Assembly (NCBI RefSeq): GCF_010907035.1
Contig: NZ_QUMK01000035.1
Coordinates: forward strand, 1 to 54,378
Direction of reading: 5' to 3'
DNA length: 54,378 nt
Origin: Rhodopseudomonas sp. BR0M22
GTDB lineage: Bacteria; Pseudomonadota; Alphaproteobacteria; Rhizobiales; Xanthobacteraceae
In this document: positions 32,887 through 43,189 of the stretch, piece after piece
Layout of the letters: each line of letters begins with the position of its first letter
Position numbering within the stretch: position 1 is the first letter of the stretch
Program-made: the position numbers and the translations under genes
Notes under the pieces: model-generated
What the model was told of the DNA's origin: nothing
Seen by the model: only the letters and a program-made list of their open reading frames with translations
Database searches by the model: none

Positions 32887-34023
32887 TTACGCCCGCGCCG
32901 CGATGTCGCCCCGCTCCCACCCGGCGCGGGTGCTGAGCCTGAACTCTTCGAACTGACCCGCGGCGATCGCGGCGCGGATGTCGCGCATCAACCGTTGATA
33001 GTAAGCGGTATTGATCTCCGACAGCAGCATTGCGCCAAGGGTTTCGCTCGACTTCACCAGATGATGCAGATAGGCTCGCGAGTAGTTGCGGGTCGACGGC
33101 CAGTCGCTCTCTTCGTCGAGCGGCCGCGGATCGTCGGCATGCTTGGCGTTGCGCAGGTTGATCGGGCCGTATTGCGTGAACGCCAGGCCGTGGCGACCAT
33201 TGCGGGTCGGCATCACGCAGTCGAACATGTCGATGCCGCGCGCCACCGCTTCCAGAATATCCTCGGGCGTGCCGACGCCCATCAGATAGCGCGGCCGGTC
33301 CGTTGGCAGGATCGGCGCCGCCTCCTCGATCATCTCCAGCATCACCTCCTGCGGTTCGCCGACCGCAAGGCCGCCGATCGCATAGCCGTGGAAGCCGATG
33401 TCGATCAATCCCCGCGCCGAGGCGTGGCGAAGCGCAGGCACGTCGCCGCCCTGCACGATGCCGAACAGCATGTAGCCGTCCGGCGCGGTCTCGAACGCGC
33501 GCTTGCAGCGCTCGGCCCAGCGCAGCGACAACTGCATCGCCCGTTCGATGTCGGCGTGGTCCGCCGGCAGCCGCACGCATTCGTCGAGCTGCATCGCGAT
33601 GTCGGAGCCGAGCAGACGCTGCACCTCGATCGCGCGTTCCGGCGACAATTCGATCGCTGCGCCGTCGATGTGCGAGCGGAACGTCACCGCCTGTTCGTTG
33701 ACCTTGCGCAGCTGCGCCAGCGACATCACCTGGAAGCCGCCGGAGTCGGTCAGCATCGGGCCGTTCCATGTGGTGAAGCGCTGCAAGCCGCCAAGCGCCG
33801 CGATCCGCTCGGCGCCGGGCCGCAGCATCAGGTGATAGGTGTTGCCGAGCACAATATCTGCGCCGGCGTCGCGGACTTCGCGCCAGTGCAGGCCCTTCAT
33901 GGCGCCTGCGGTGCCGACCGGCATGAAGGCCGGGGTGCGAACGACGCCATGCGGCGTGGTGAGCCGGCCGGTGCGCGCGGCGCCGTCGGTCCCGAGCAGT
34001 TCGAAGTGATTGGGCACGGTCAT
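32887..34023 (-). CDS. tgt: tRNA-guanine transglycosylase, zinc ligands replaced
   Basis: This 378-aa protein is a bacterial-type TGT, exchanging guanine-34 for preQ1 in queuosine biosynthesis. The catalytic Asp93 (DSGGFQ), FGIVQGG, and the nucleophile Asp268 ([14 protein letters not shown]) are present. The usual structural zinc site (C-x-C-x2-C-x25-H) is not: the aligned positions read Ser306, Trp308, Thr311 ([15 protein letters not shown]) and Ile337 (LLSEIN). Everything around this site is well conserved, so this looks like adaptation rather than decay. It overlaps queA by 4 bp (ATGA), the expected partner gene. Confidence 0.92.
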   Translation of the reverse strand: MTVPNHFELLGTDGAARTGRLTTPHGVVRTPAFMPVGTAGAMKGLHWREVRDAGADIVLGNTYHLMLRPGAERIAALGGLQRFTTWNGPMLTDSGGFQVMSLAQLRKVNEQAVTFRSHIDGAAIELSPERAIEVQRLLGSDIAMQLDECVRLPADHADIERAMQLSLRWAERCKRAFETAPDGYMLFGIVQGGDVPALRHASARGLIDIGFHGYAIGGLAVGEPQEVMLEMIEEAAPILPTDRPRYLMGVGTPEDILEAVARGIDMFDCVMPTRNGRHGLAFTQYGPINLRNAKHADDPRPLDEESDWPSTRNYSRAYLHHLVKSSETLGAMLLSEINTAYYQRLMRDIRAAIAAGQFEEFRLSTRAGWERGDIAARA

Positions 34024-35102
34024 GGGGTGATGTCGTTCCGGAACAGCAGGCTGGCGTCGCCGTAGGAGTAGAACCGATAACCGGTCCGAATGGCGTGGGC
34101 GTAGGCCGCCTGCATGGTGTCGAGGCCGCAGAACGCCGACACCAGCATGAACAGCGTCGACCGCGGCAGGTGGAAATTGGTCATCAGCACGTCGACGGCA
34201 CGGAAGCGATAGCCCGGCGTGATGAAGATGGAGGTCTCGTCGGCGAACGGCGCGATGCGGCCGTCATCGCGCGCCGCACTTTCCAACAAGCGCAGCGAGG
34301 TAGTCCCGACTGCAACGATCCGGCCTCCCGCCGCACGCGCTGCGTTCAGCGCATCCGCGGTGCCGGAGCTGATCGTGCCCCATTCGGCGTGCATGCGATG
34401 CTCGCTGGTGTCCTCGGCCTTCACCGGCAGGAACGTCCCCGCCCCGACATGCAGCGTGATCCGGTGCAGCCCGACGCCCCGCGCAGCCAGCGCAGCTTCG
34501 AGATCGGCGGTGAAATGCAGCCCCGCGGTCGGCGCCGCGACAGCTCCCTCATTGGCGGCGAACATCGTCTGATAATCGGCGACGTCCTGCGAGTCGGGCG
34601 CGCGCTTGGAGGCGATGTAGGGCGGCAGCGGCGTGGCGCCGATCTCCGCGATCGCCTGGTCGAGCACCGGGCCGTGGAACGAGAACGCGAGCGTGATCTC
34701 GCCGGCCTCGCCCTTGGCTTCGACGGTCGCGTCGAGATGACCGAGCAGACAGACCCGGCCGTCGTGACCGAAGCGCACGACATCGCCCGGCAGCAGCTTC
34801 TTGGCGGGTTTGACCAGCGCCTGCCAGCGCCCGCCGTCGAGCCGTTTGATCAGCGTCGCTTCGATCTTCGGCTCAGGGCCGCGGCCGATCCGGCGGCCAA
34901 TCAGATGCGCTGCGATCACCCGGGTGTCATTGACCACGAGTTGATCGCCGGGCGCCAGCAGCGACGGCAGATCGCGCACAATCCGATCCTCGAGCGGCGC
35001 ACCCGGGCGCACCACCAGCATCCGCGCGGCATCGCGCGGGCTCACCGGCCGCAGTGCGATGTTCTCGGCAGGCAGATCGAAGTCGAACAGATCGGTGCGC
35101 AT
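34020..35102 (-). CDS. queA: S-adenosylmethionine:tRNA ribosyltransferase-isomerase
   Basis: This 360-aa enzyme adds the epoxycyclopentane ring in queuosine biosynthesis from SAM. It starts [19 protein letters not shown], the family's standard N-terminus, with [34 protein letters not shown] and [18 protein letters not shown]. The frame remains open to 35180, but the extra 26 residues are translation of an intergenic palindromic repeat and should not be included. It is co-transcribed with tgt. Confidence 0.95.
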   Translation of the reverse strand: MRTDLFDFDLPAENIALRPVSPRDAARMLVVRPGAPLEDRIVRDLPSLLAPGDQLVVNDTRVIAAHLIGRRIGRGPEPKIEATLIKRLDGGRWQALVKPAKKLLPGDVVRFGHDGRVCLLGHLDATVEAKGEAGEITLAFSFHGPVLDQAIAEIGATPLPPYIASKRAPDSQDVADYQTMFAANEGAVAAPTAGLHFTADLEAALAARGVGLHRITLHVGAGTFLPVKAEDTSEHRMHAEWGTISSGTADALNAARAAGGRIVAVGTTSLRLLESAARDDGRIAPFADETSIFITPGYRFRAVDVLMTNFHLPRSTLFMLVSAFCGLDTMQAAYAHAIRTGYRFYSYGDASLLFRNDITP

Positions 35103-35111
35103 ACGGTACCC

Positions 35112-35183
35112 GTCATCGCCGGACTTGATCCGGCGATCCATCCTCTTCGAAAGATGGATGCCCGGGTCAAGCCCGGGCATGAC
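35112..35183. repeat. Dispersed intergenic palindrome upstream of queA
   Basis: It contains two nested inverted repeats: GTCATCGCCGGA with GATCCGGCGATC, and GCCCGGGTCAAGCCCGGGC, linked by CCATC ... GATGG. This is the common alphaproteobacterial repeat usually read as GTCATGCCCGGGCTTGACCCGGGC (recalled pattern). It sits between queA and the cyclophilin gene and accounts for the false N-terminal extension of queA. Confidence 0.75.
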
Positions 35184-35231
35184 ACCTTCATTGTAGTGAT
35201 GTCAGCCTTAGTTGGCTGACGCGAGCGACGC

Positions 35232-35696
35232 TTAGGCAGCGTCGGCCGCGATGGTCGCCTTGACGATCTTGTCCGGATCCTTGACCGGCTCGCCGCGCTT
35301 GATCTTGTCGACGTTCTCCATGCCTTCGATCACCTTGCCCCAGACAGTGTACTGCTTGTCCAGGAAGCGGGCGTCGTCGAAGCAGATGAAGAACTGGCTG
35401 TCGCCAGAGTCCGGATTGGCGGCGCGGGCCATCGAGGCGGTGCCGCGGACGTGCGGCTCGGCGTTGAACTCGGCCTTCAGCTTCGTGCCGGACCCGCCCA
35501 TGCCGGTGCCCTGCGGGCAGCCGGTCTGCGCCATGAAGCCTTCGATCACGCGGTGGAACACGATGCCGTCGTAGAAGCCATCGCGCACCAGCTCCTTGAT
35601 CCGGGCGACGTGGTTCGGCGCCAGATCCGGGCGCATCTCGATCTTCACGGTGCCCTGGGTGGTCTCGAGGATCAGGATGTTGTCGTTATCAGCCAT
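35232..35696 (-). CDS. Cytoplasmic peptidyl-prolyl cis-trans isomerase (cyclophilin)
   Basis: This 154-aa cyclophilin has no signal peptide, with the conserved core FYDGIVFHRVIEGFMAQTG, FNAEPHVRGTASMARA and DSGDSQFFICFDDARFLDKQYTVWGKV. It catalyses proline isomerisation in protein folding. The start at 35696 (MADNDNILILETTQG) fits the family; the frame extends upstream to 35807 through the end of the neighbouring gene. It overlaps the exported-protein gene by 25 bp, so the two are likely co-transcribed with the second cyclophilin. Confidence 0.93.
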   Translation of the reverse strand: MADNDNILILETTQGTVKIEMRPDLAPNHVARIKELVRDGFYDGIVFHRVIEGFMAQTGCPQGTGMGGSGTKLKAEFNAEPHVRGTASMARAANPDSGDSQFFICFDDARFLDKQYTVWGKVIEGMENVDKIKRGEPVKDPDKIVKATIAADAA

Positions 35697-36115
35697 GCTC
35701 TCTTCTCTGTTGCTCTGGGACTTTGCCTGCGGTCGTCGAACCGCAGCGTGAACGGACGTCCGGCGACGGCGCCCCCCATCGAGGGCGTGAACGGCAGCGG
35801 CGTGCACCGCTGCAGCGTCTCCATCACCGCGACGCGATAGGCCAGGCTGTCGTCCCGGCCGGCCTCCGGGCTTTCAAAGGTGATCCGCGGCTTGCCGAGG
35901 ATCTCGCCATCGCGCTTGAAGCTGACCTTCACCGTGATCTGCCTTCCGGGATCACCGGCCGGCAGATGCGGCGGACGCCAGCATTGCTTCAACGCCGAAA
36001 ACAATGCGTTGAGATTTTCGATCGGCGCTTTCTGTGCCAACGAGGGGCGATCGGTGACACCGATCGCTACGGCGACCAACGCTACCGCAACGGCACTCCG
36101 CCGGCGCGGCAGCAT
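35672..36115 (-). CDS. Exported protein with TolA/TonB C-terminal-like domain
   Basis: This 147-aa protein has a signal peptide (cleavage near SLAQ) and then one domain resembling the C-terminal TolA/TonB fold: ALKQCWRPPHLPAGDPGRQITVKVSFKRDGEILGKPRI, then VMETLQRCTPLPFTP. The pair Cys45 and Cys104 probably forms a disulfide, as in TolA-C. It lacks the membrane anchor and long helix of TolA, so it is not a complete energy transducer. It lies between two cyclophilin genes (9 bp after one, overlapping the other), suggesting an envelope-folding or envelope-stability context. The function is unassigned. Confidence 0.8.
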   Translation of the reverse strand: MLPRRRSAVAVALVAVAIGVTDRPSLAQKAPIENLNALFSALKQCWRPPHLPAGDPGRQITVKVSFKRDGEILGKPRITFESPEAGRDDSLAYRVAVMETLQRCTPLPFTPSMGGAVAGRPFTLRFDDRRQSPRATEKRAWLITTTS

Positions 36116-36124
36116 TGAGGTCGA

Positions 36125-36688
36125 TTATTTGACGTCGGAGGCAACCTGGACCTTCACCATCTTGTCCGGATCGGTCACCGCGCCGCCGGGCGAGGTCGGA
36201 GAGGCCTTCTTCAGTTTGTCGACCACATCCATGCCGGACACGACATTGCCGATCACGGTGTACTGACCGTTCAGGCTCGGGCCGTCGGCGAACATGATGA
36301 AGAACTGCGAGTTGGCGCTGTCGACGCTGTCGCCGCGCCGGGCCATGCCGACGACCCCGCGGGTGAACGGCACGTTGGAGAATTCCTGCTTCAGGTTCGG
36401 GTACTTTGAACCGCCGGTGCCGTTGAAGTTCTGGCCGTCGCCGGTCTGCGCCATGAAGCCGCCCATCACGCGGTGGAACGGCACGTTGTTGTAGAATCCT
36501 TCGCGGGCGAGCTGCTTCAGCCGCTCGGCGTGCTTGGGCGCAATGTCGGCACGCAGCGCGATCACGATACGGCCCTTGGTGGTGTCGATGACGAGCGCGT
36601 TCTGCTTGTCGAGATTGGCGGGAAGCGGCTGCGCCAGCGCCGGCAGCGCGAACAGCAGCGCTGCGAAGATGCCGATCAGACGGGTCAT
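36125..36688 (-). CDS. Periplasmic peptidyl-prolyl cis-trans isomerase (cyclophilin)
   Basis: This 187-aa cyclophilin carries a signal peptide (MTRLIGIFAALLFALPALAQ), so it acts in the periplasm. The core is FYNNVPFHRVMGGFMAQTGDGQ and SANSQFFIMFADGPSLNGQYTVIGNV. ATG 36688 has GGAG 5 nt upstream; the open frame starts at 36727 without support. It is the envelope counterpart of the cytoplasmic enzyme at 35232. Confidence 0.93.
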   Translation of the reverse strand: MTRLIGIFAALLFALPALAQPLPANLDKQNALVIDTTKGRIVIALRADIAPKHAERLKQLAREGFYNNVPFHRVMGGFMAQTGDGQNFNGTGGSKYPNLKQEFSNVPFTRGVVGMARRGDSVDSANSQFFIMFADGPSLNGQYTVIGNVVSGMDVVDKLKKASPTSPGGAVTDPDKMVKVQVASDVK

Positions 36689-36713
36689 GTAAACTCCGGG
36701 TCGGTTAAGCCGG

Positions 36714-37214
36714 CTAGCCGGCGGCAAACTTGGATGTCAGGGCGGCAGCAACTTCAGCCGGAACGAAGGCCGAGACGTCGCCGCCCATCTTCGCGATCTG
36801 CCGCACCAGTGTGGCGGTGATCGGGCGCACGCCGACTGAAGCCGGCAGGAAGACGGTATGGATTGCCGGCGCCATGGTCTCGTTCATGCCGGCGATCTGC
36901 ATTTCGTAGTCGAGATCGGTGCCATCGCGGAGACCACGGATCATGAGGGTGGCGCCCACCTTCTCGGCCGCGGTCACCGTGAGATTGTCGTAGGTGGTGC
37001 AGCCGAACTCGCAGCCGGCCGCCTTGGCGACTGGGCCGAACACCCGTTCGACCATCGCGAGGCGCTCCTCGGTGGTGAACAACGGCGTTTTGCCGGGGTG
37101 GATGCCGATCGCCACGACGAGCTTGTCGCACAGCGCCACGGCGTGGCGGACGACGTCGAGATGGCCATTGGTGACGGGATCGAATGAACCCGGATAAAGC
37201 GCGATGCGTGACAT
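36714..37214 (-). CDS. coaD: Phosphopantetheine adenylyltransferase
   Basis: This 166-aa enzyme transfers AMP to 4'-phosphopantetheine in CoA biosynthesis. It has the nucleotidyltransferase motif [16 protein letters not shown], the [20 protein letters not shown] segment, and the C-terminal [23 protein letters not shown], where ISST-like motifs are usual in this position. Length and start fit the family exactly. It is upstream of the periplasmic cyclophilin on the same strand. Confidence 0.96.
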   Translation of the reverse strand: MSRIALYPGSFDPVTNGHLDVVRHAVALCDKLVVAIGIHPGKTPLFTTEERLAMVERVFGPVAKAAGCEFGCTTYDNLTVTAAEKVGATLMIRGLRDGTDLDYEMQIAGMNETMAPAIHTVFLPASVGVRPITATLVRQIAKMGGDVSAFVPAEVAAALTSKFAAG

Positions 37215-37550
37215 TCGGCCCGTCTAGCGCGGCGCGCCGGATGGAGCAAGCGGCGGTGGTTCCTTCAAAACCGCGCCGAAGCGGCCGATTTATTTCGCGC
37301 TGCGAACCGAACCGGATCGCAGGTTCGCGCGTCTTCTGAATGGTAACGCGAGGCGACTGAAAACACTCACGTTTTTACCGGATTGTTTCGTGTGGCCGAA
37401 AGCCAAGAAACAAAAGCAAGGCGCATGAAACCTGAATTGCGCTGCGAAGAAGACGTTCTGAAACGGGCGCTGGTTAGACCAGCCTCATTGGGAAGCGACA
37501 AAGCAATCCAGGCCGAAACGGCCGGACATCGAAAAACAGGGGACACCGCC
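37215..37550. other. 336-bp spacer between coaD and a small exported-protein gene
   Basis: The spacer is comparatively A/T-rich around 37340-37400 and must hold the divergent promoters for coaD (minus) and the small gene (plus). I see no RNA gene, repeat or recognisable operator. An open frame from 37383 runs into the small gene but lacks coding character. Confidence 0.4.
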
Positions 37551-37808
37551 ATGATCAAGGCTCTTTCCGTGATCGCAATCGCCGCCTTCGCGGCTGCGGC
37601 CGTCACTATTCTTCCGGGCTTTGCCCCTCAGGTCGAGGCCAGCGTTCCCCAGGCTCTGGCCAAGGGTGACCGGCTCGACATCCGCCCGCTTGGAACCGCC
37701 TGCTCGGAGCAGGCTTGGCCGAATTTCGAACCGTCCTGCCTGCGCAACGCCAATTCCAGCCACGCGCCGATCGGTCAGGCCCGGTTGGTGACCGCGGAAC
37801 GCAATTAA
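37551..37808 (+). CDS. Small exported protein of unknown function
   Basis: This 85-aa protein has a signal peptide (MIKALSVIAIAAFAAAAVTI, cleavage near QVEA) and a short mature part with two cysteines (Cys51 and Cys63) in LGTACSEQAWPNFEPSCLRN, likely a single disulfide loop. AGGGGA lies 8 nt upstream of the ATG. A strong terminator follows, so it is a monocistronic unit. No function is recognised; the highly regular signal and Cys spacing argue that it is real. Confidence 0.75.
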   Translation: MIKALSVIAIAAFAAAAVTILPGFAPQVEASVPQALAKGDRLDIRPLGTACSEQAWPNFEPSCLRNANSSHAPIGQARLVTAERN

Positions 37809-37873
37809 GGTTTTGGCGTTATCCAGACGCTAGGTTCAAGCAAAGCGCTTCCCTCCAAGGGCGCTCTGTACCG

Positions 37874-37904
37874 AAGACCCCCGAGTTGCCCCCTCGGGGG
37901 TCTT
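37874..37904 (+). terminator. Strong rho-independent terminator
   Basis: A perfect 12-bp stem (AAGACCCCCGAG at 37874-37885 with its complement at 37893-37904) surrounds a 7-nt loop, and the right arm runs into TCTTTCGATT. It lies 66 bp after the small exported-protein gene. Confidence 0.85.
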
Positions 37905-37973
37905 TCGATTCTGGGGCCAGCCATCGCGAGATGCGTTGGATCACCATCATGGAACCGGTAGCATGGTCACGCG

Positions 37974-38867
37974 ATGCAATGGTCCGAACAAGTTATCGAT
38001 TGGCGCGCCGATGGTCGGCTGGTGCAGCTCGGCGTAACCCGGTGCGGATCCGGGCCGCCCCTGTTGCTGCTGCCCGCACTCAGTTCGATTTCGACCCGTC
38101 GCGAAATGCGTGCCCTTCAAAGTCGGCTCGGTGCGCATTTTTCAACCACGTCGATCGACTGGCCCGGCTTCGGCGATCTGCCGCGTCCGAAGGTGGACTG
38201 GCGCCCAGCTCTCTACGCTGAATTTCTGCAGTTCGTGCTGACTTCAGTCACGAAGCCCGACGTCACCGTGGCCGCAGGACACGCTGCGGGTTACGCGCTG
38301 GCACAAGCTGCCGATCGTCCAGGCTCGCTCGGCCGCCTCGGCCTGCTGGCGCCGACCTGGCGCGGGCCGCTGCCGACCATGGCCGGCAAACGAATGCCGC
38401 TGTTCGGCAGGCTGGCCAAGGCCGTAGACCTGCCGGTCGCAGGCGCTGCGTTCTATGGGCTCAACGTCAACCGGCCGGTGATCGGCATGATGGCGCGCGG
38501 ACATGTCTACGTCGATCCGGCATGGCTCACCGGCGAAAGGATGGCGGATAAGCGCCGGGTCACCGAAGCTCGCGGTGCACGCCATGCGTCGTTCCGCTTC
38601 GTCACCGGCGAGCTCGACTTGTTCACGACGCGCGACGATTACCTGGCCGCCGCACGGCGCGTACCAGGAAAGATCCTGCTGCTGTATGGCGAGGCCACTC
38701 CGCGCAAATCGAAGGCCGAGATGGCCGCTCTTGCGACGCTGGACAACGTCAGCACCACCGTGCTGACGCGAGGTAAGCTGTCGTTCTACGAGGAATTTCC
38801 CGACGACACCGCGAAGGCGCTGCTGAGCGCCCTCGCCTCGCGTGAGCTTAGCGGCAAAGCGGACTAA
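37974..38867 (+). CDS. Alpha/beta-hydrolase-fold protein lacking the catalytic Ser and His
   Basis: This 297-aa protein has the fold landmarks of alpha/beta-hydrolases ([48 protein letters not shown]). The nucleophile elbow reads GHAAG, with Ala104 where Ser is expected. The C-terminal segment reads [12 protein letters not shown], without the usual catalytic His before EExP. It is therefore probably not a conventional hydrolase and may bind rather than cleave a ligand. It converges on gyrA, overlapping its stop by 4 bp. Confidence 0.75.
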   Translation: MQWSEQVIDWRADGRLVQLGVTRCGSGPPLLLLPALSSISTRREMRALQSRLGAHFSTTSIDWPGFGDLPRPKVDWRPALYAEFLQFVLTSVTKPDVTVAAGHAAGYALAQAADRPGSLGRLGLLAPTWRGPLPTMAGKRMPLFGRLAKAVDLPVAGAAFYGLNVNRPVIGMMARGHVYVDPAWLTGERMADKRRVTEARGARHASFRFVTGELDLFTTRDDYLAAARRVPGKILLLYGEATPRKSKAEMAALATLDNVSTTVLTRGKLSFYEEFPDDTAKALLSALASRELSGKAD

Positions 38868-41605
38868 ACGCCGTTGCCGTTCTCGCCGTCGTCGGTCTCC
38901 GGGATGCGCTCGACCGAAACGACCTTCTCGTCGTCTGCGGTGTCGAACACGATCACGCCCTGGGTCGAGCGGCCGGCGACCCGGATGCCTTCGACCGGGC
39001 AACGGATGAGCTGACCATTGTCGGTCACCAGCATGATCTGGTCGGAATCCTCGACCGGGAACGACGCCACCAGCTTGCCGTTGCGGCCGTTCACCGACAT
39101 CGCCACGATGCCTTTGCCGCCGCGCCCGGTGGTGCGGTACTCGAACGACGAGGTCCGCTTGCCGTAGCCGTTCTCCGAGATCGTCAGCACGAACTGCTCC
39201 GACGCCGACATCTCGGCGTAACGCTCCTGAGACAGCGCCGCAGACGTATCGCCCTCCTCGGCCTCGACCTCGGGTGCCTCGATCGGCTCGTTCTCTTCGC
39301 CGGTCGCGGCGCGGCGAATCGCACCGGACTGCTTCAGATAGGTCGAGCGCTCCGCAGGCGTCGCTTCGAAGTGACGCAAAATGCAGAGCGAGATCACCTT
39401 GTCGCCCGAAGACAACGCGATACCGCGCACGCCCATCGATGTGCGACCGCTGAACACGCGGACATCCGGCACCGGGAAGCGGATGCACTGGCCGCCGGCG
39501 GCGGTCAGCAGCACGTCGTCGCGCTCGGTGCAGATCTGCACGTCGACGATCGCCTCGCCGGCGTCGAGCTTCATCGCGATGATGCCGGAACGGCGCACGT
39601 CGACGAAATCAGACAGCTTGTTGCGGCGGACGTTGCCGCCGGTGGTGGCGAACATCACGTCGAGTTCGCTCCAGGAGGCTTCGTCCTCGGGCAGCGGCAT
39701 GATCGTGGTGATGCGCTCGCCCTGCTCGAGGGGAAGAATGTTGATCAGCGCCTTGCCGCGGCCGTTCGGCGGCGCCAGCGGCAGCCGCCAGACCTTCTCC
39801 TTGTAAACTTGGCCGCGTGACGAGAAGAACAGAACCGGCGTGTGGGTCGAGGCGACGAACAGCCGGCTGACGAAATCCTCGTCACGGGTCGCCATGCCGG
39901 ACCGGCCCTTGCCGCCGCGGCGCTGCGCCCGGTAGGTCGACAGCGGCACCCGCTTGATGTAGCCGGCGTGCGACACGGTCACCACCATGTCCTCGCGCTG
40001 GATCAGGTCTTCGTCTTCGACCTCGCCTTCCTGCTCGACGATCTCGGTCCGTCGCGGCGTTGCGAACTCGGCCTTGACCTCGCCGAGCTCGGTCTTGACG
40101 ATCGTCTGCACCCGCGCCCGCGAGCGCAGGATTTCCAGATAGTCGGCGATTTCGACCGCGAGCTTGTCGAGCTCTTCGGAAATCTCGTCGCGTCCCAGCG
40201 CGGTGAGGCGCTGCAGCCGCAGATCGAGGATCGCCTTGGCCTGCTCGAACGACAGCCTCGCGGTGCCGTCCGGGTTGAGCTTGTGGCGCGGATCGTCGAT
40301 CAGCGTGATCATTGCCGCGACATCGGCCGCCGGCCAGTCGCGCGACATCAGGGTTTCTCGCGCCGTGTTCGGATCGGGCGAGTTACGGATCACACGAATG
40401 ATTTCGTCAATATTCGCCACCGCGATCGCGAGGCCGACCAAAATATGGGCGCGGTCGCGCGCCTTGTTGAGCAGGAATTTGGTGCGGCGGGTGACGACCT
40501 GTTCACGGAACGCGACGAAGACCGTCAGCAGATCCTTGAGGTTCATCAATTGCGGCCGGCCGCCTTCCAGCGCCACCATGTTGGCGCCGAAATTGGTCTG
40601 CAGCGGCGTGAACTTGTAGAGCTGATTGAGCACCACTTCCGGCACGGCGTCGCGGCGCAGCTCGATCACCACGCGGAAGCCGTCGCGGTCGGACTCGTCG
40701 CGCAGGTCGGAGATGCCCTCGATCTTCTTCTCGCGCACCAGCTCGGCGATGCGCTCGACCATCGTGGCCTTGTTCACCTGATACGGAATCTCGGTGACGA
40801 TGATCGCTTCGCGGTCCTTGCGGACGGTCTCGATCTCGACCTTGCCACGCATCACGATCGAACCGCGGCCGGTCTGATAAGCGGAGCGAATGCCGGCGCG
40901 GCCGAGAATGATGCCGCCGGTCGGGAAGTCCGGACCCGGCACGATCTTGTTGAGGTCGTCGATCGACAGCGCCGGATCGTCGATCAGCGCGACACAGGCG
41001 TCGATCACCTCGCCGAGATTGTGCGGCGGGATGTTGGTGGCCATGCCGACCGCGATGCCGCCGGCGCCGTTCACCAAAAGGTTCGGGAATTTGGCAGGAA
41101 GAACCTGCGGCTCCCGTTCCGAATTGTCGTAGTTCGGCTGGAAGTCGACGGTGTCCTTGTCGATATCGTCGAGCAGCGTCTGCGCGATCTTGGTCAGGCG
41201 GGATTCGGTGTACCGCATCGCCGCCGGCATATCGCCGTCGACCGAACCGAAATTGCCCTGACCGTCGATCAGCGGCACCCGCATCGAGAAGTCTTGCGCC
41301 ATGCGCACCAGCGCGTCGTACACCGACTGGTCGCCGTGCGGGTGATACTTACCGATAACGTCGCCGACGGTTCGCGCCGACTTGCGATACGGCTTGTTCC
41401 ACTCGAAACCGTTCTCGTACATGCCGTAGAGAATACGGCGATGCACCGGTTTCAACCCGTCGCGCGCATCCGGCAGCGCTCGCGCCACGATCACGCTCAT
41501 CGCGTAATCGAGATAGCTGCGCTTCATCTCGTCGAGAATGGATACGGGGCGAATATCCGAGGGCGCCTGCGGCTCCCCGGGCTTCTCGTCGTCTTTGTCG
41601 GACAA
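38864..41605 (-). CDS. gyrA: DNA gyrase subunit A
   Basis: This 913-aa subunit is the DNA-cleaving half of gyrase. It has [33 protein letters not shown], the quinolone region [20 protein letters not shown], the active-site Tyr in [11 protein letters not shown], and six C-terminal beta-pinwheel repeats including the GyrA box ([10 protein letters not shown]). The position equivalent to E. coli Ser83 is Gln; Asp87 is kept. A TTG start at 41605 ([10 protein letters not shown]) gives the family length. The frame extends to 41791 through sequence without gyrase character. An acidic insertion of about 40 residues lies in the C-terminal domain ([14 protein letters not shown]). Confidence 0.95.
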   Translation of the reverse strand: MSDKDDEKPGEPQAPSDIRPVSILDEMKRSYLDYAMSVIVARALPDARDGLKPVHRRILYGMYENGFEWNKPYRKSARTVGDVIGKYHPHGDQSVYDALVRMAQDFSMRVPLIDGQGNFGSVDGDMPAAMRYTESRLTKIAQTLLDDIDKDTVDFQPNYDNSEREPQVLPAKFPNLLVNGAGGIAVGMATNIPPHNLGEVIDACVALIDDPALSIDDLNKIVPGPDFPTGGIILGRAGIRSAYQTGRGSIVMRGKVEIETVRKDREAIIVTEIPYQVNKATMVERIAELVREKKIEGISDLRDESDRDGFRVVIELRRDAVPEVVLNQLYKFTPLQTNFGANMVALEGGRPQLMNLKDLLTVFVAFREQVVTRRTKFLLNKARDRAHILVGLAIAVANIDEIIRVIRNSPDPNTARETLMSRDWPAADVAAMITLIDDPRHKLNPDGTARLSFEQAKAILDLRLQRLTALGRDEISEELDKLAVEIADYLEILRSRARVQTIVKTELGEVKAEFATPRRTEIVEQEGEVEDEDLIQREDMVVTVSHAGYIKRVPLSTYRAQRRGGKGRSGMATRDEDFVSRLFVASTHTPVLFFSSRGQVYKEKVWRLPLAPPNGRGKALINILPLEQGERITTIMPLPEDEASWSELDVMFATTGGNVRRNKLSDFVDVRRSGIIAMKLDAGEAIVDVQICTERDDVLLTAAGGQCIRFPVPDVRVFSGRTSMGVRGIALSSGDKVISLCILRHFEATPAERSTYLKQSGAIRRAATGEENEPIEAPEVEAEEGDTSAALSQERYAEMSASEQFVLTISENGYGKRTSSFEYRTTGRGGKGIVAMSVNGRNGKLVASFPVEDSDQIMLVTDNGQLIRCPVEGIRVAGRSTQGVIVFDTADDEKVVSVERIPETDDGENGNGV

Positions 41606-41776
41606 GGGTGAATTCCGGTCAGAATCTGATCGGATTCGTATAGCGTATCGGGGTGTTGTGAACCACCCTTTCGGACGCTGTTTTCGAAGGTTTTTCCGCC
41701 CGTTTTTCCAAGGGCTTATGGGGAATTTTCGGAGCGCCCGAAAAGCCTTCGTGCAAGGTGTCGAAATCGGTGCCGG

Positions 41777-41797
41777 CGGCGCTCTTGGCAAGCGCCG
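41777..41797. terminator. Hairpin between hflX and gyrA
   Basis: CGGCGCT (41777-41783) and AGCGCCG (41791-41797) form a 7-bp perfect stem with a 7-nt loop, 11 bp beyond the hflX stop on the minus strand. No T-run follows, so it is a weak terminator candidate for the hfq-hflX transcript. The remaining spacer up to gyrA has no other recognisable feature. Confidence 0.3.
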
Positions 41798-41807
41798 ATT
41801 CGCGCCC

Positions 41808-43178
41808 TCAATCCGGCCGCGGCACGGCGCCGAAACGGTCGATCACGACGTCTCGCTTGTTGTCCTCGACCCGCACCGTCATGGCGTAACGACCGTCGAT
41901 CAGATCCTTTGCCAGCACCTCGGTGTTGCGATGTAGCCAGCTCACGCCCGCACCGTCCGCCGCATCAATCGACAAATCGAGCACGGTCCGGGTGGCCGCC
42001 AGACGCTGCTCGACCGCAAGCAGGAGGTCGTCGACTCCCTCGCCGCTGACCGCCGACACCAGCAGGCACGGGTGCTCCGCCGGCCGGCGGGCCGCGATGT
42101 TTTTCAACTCGTCACGCTGCTCGGGCTCGAACCGGTCGATCTTATTCCAGACCTCGACGACTCGCCCGCTCGCGACGTCGACGCCAAGCTGGCGCAGCAC
42201 GTTGTCGACGTCGTGCTGCTGGGCCTCCGCATCCTCGTGGCTGATGTCGCGAACGTGCAGGATCAGATCGGCTTCCAGCACCTCTTCCAGCGTCGCGCGG
42301 AACGCGGCGACGAGTTGCGTCGGCAGATTGGAAATGAAGCCGACCGTGTCGGACAGCATCGCTTTGCCGCCGTGAGGAAGCTGGATCGCGCGCAATGTCG
42401 GGTCGAGCGTCGCGAACAGCATATCGGCCGCCTGCACGTCGGCACGCGTCAACCGGTTGAACAGCGTCGACTTGCCGGCATTGGTGTAGCCGACCAACGC
42501 AACCACGCGATACGGCACGCGCTGCCGGCCGGCACGATGCAGCCGGCGCGTCGCCTGCACCTTCTTCAGCTCGGATTCGAGCTTGGTGATGCGTTCGCCG
42601 ATCAGCCGGCGGTCCGCCTCGATCTGAGTCTCGCCCGGACCACCCATGAATCCGAAGCCGCCACGCTGGCGTTCGAGATGGGTCCAGGACCGTACCAGGC
42701 GCGAGCGCTGATAGTTGAGATGTGCCAGCTCGACCTGGAGCGTGCCTTCGCGGGTCTTGGCGCGACGCCCGAAGATTTCCAGGATCAGCCCGGTGCGGTC
42801 GAGCACTTTGGCGTTCCAGGCCTTCTCCAGGTTGCGCTGCTGGATCGGCGACAGCGCGCAATCCATCACCACCAGATCGGCGCCATGTCCCGCAATCAGG
42901 CCGACGATCTCCTCGACCTTGCCTTTGCCGAGATAAGTCGCCGGGCGGATCTGGCTGATCGGGGTGAGCACCGCCTCGACGACATCGAGGTCGATCGCTC
43001 GTGCCAGACCAGCGGCTTCGTCCAGCCGTGCATCGCTGTTTCGAACGGCCGTTTCGGATGCGTCGGGATCGCCCCGGCGTCCACGCAAGTACGGACCGAC
43101 GACGATGACTCGCCCGGTCTCACCACCCTGCCCCGATCGCGGACGATCGGCGCTCCCGTCAAGGCTGCGCGGTTCCAA
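41808..43178 (-). CDS. hflX: Ribosome-associated GTPase HflX
   Basis: This 456-aa GTPase has the N-terminal HflX domain ([18 protein letters not shown]), the glycine-rich linker [22 protein letters not shown]1 ([12 protein letters not shown]), the G3 region [10 protein letters not shown] and G4 (WNKID). It rescues or splits stalled ribosomes. The TTG start lies 12 bp after the hfq stop with a GAGGCGG sequence upstream. The order hfq-hflX is standard. The C-terminus is about 30 residues longer than the E. coli protein. Confidence 0.95.
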   Translation of the reverse strand: MEPRSLDGSADRPRSGQGGETGRVIVVGPYLRGRRGDPDASETAVRNSDARLDEAAGLARAIDLDVVEAVLTPISQIRPATYLGKGKVEEIVGLIAGHGADLVVMDCALSPIQQRNLEKAWNAKVLDRTGLILEIFGRRAKTREGTLQVELAHLNYQRSRLVRSWTHLERQRGGFGFMGGPGETQIEADRRLIGERITKLESELKKVQATRRLHRAGRQRVPYRVVALVGYTNAGKSTLFNRLTRADVQAADMLFATLDPTLRAIQLPHGGKAMLSDTVGFISNLPTQLVAAFRATLEEVLEADLILHVRDISHEDAEAQQHDVDNVLRQLGVDVASGRVVEVWNKIDRFEPEQRDELKNIAARRPAEHPCLLVSAVSGEGVDDLLLAVEQRLAATRTVLDLSIDAADGAGVSWLHRNTEVLAKDLIDGRYAMTVRVEDNKRDVVIDRFGAVPRPD

Positions 43179-43189
43179 TCAGGCCCGCC

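Noticed and set aside
39842-41611. 589-aa plus-strand open frame
   Set aside because: It is antisense to gyrA with His/Asp/Arg-rich composition typical of complement frames in GC-rich genes.
41606-41791. N-terminal extension of gyrA
   Set aside because: The extra 62 residues are basic and non-conserved, while the protein family begins near the TTG at 41605.
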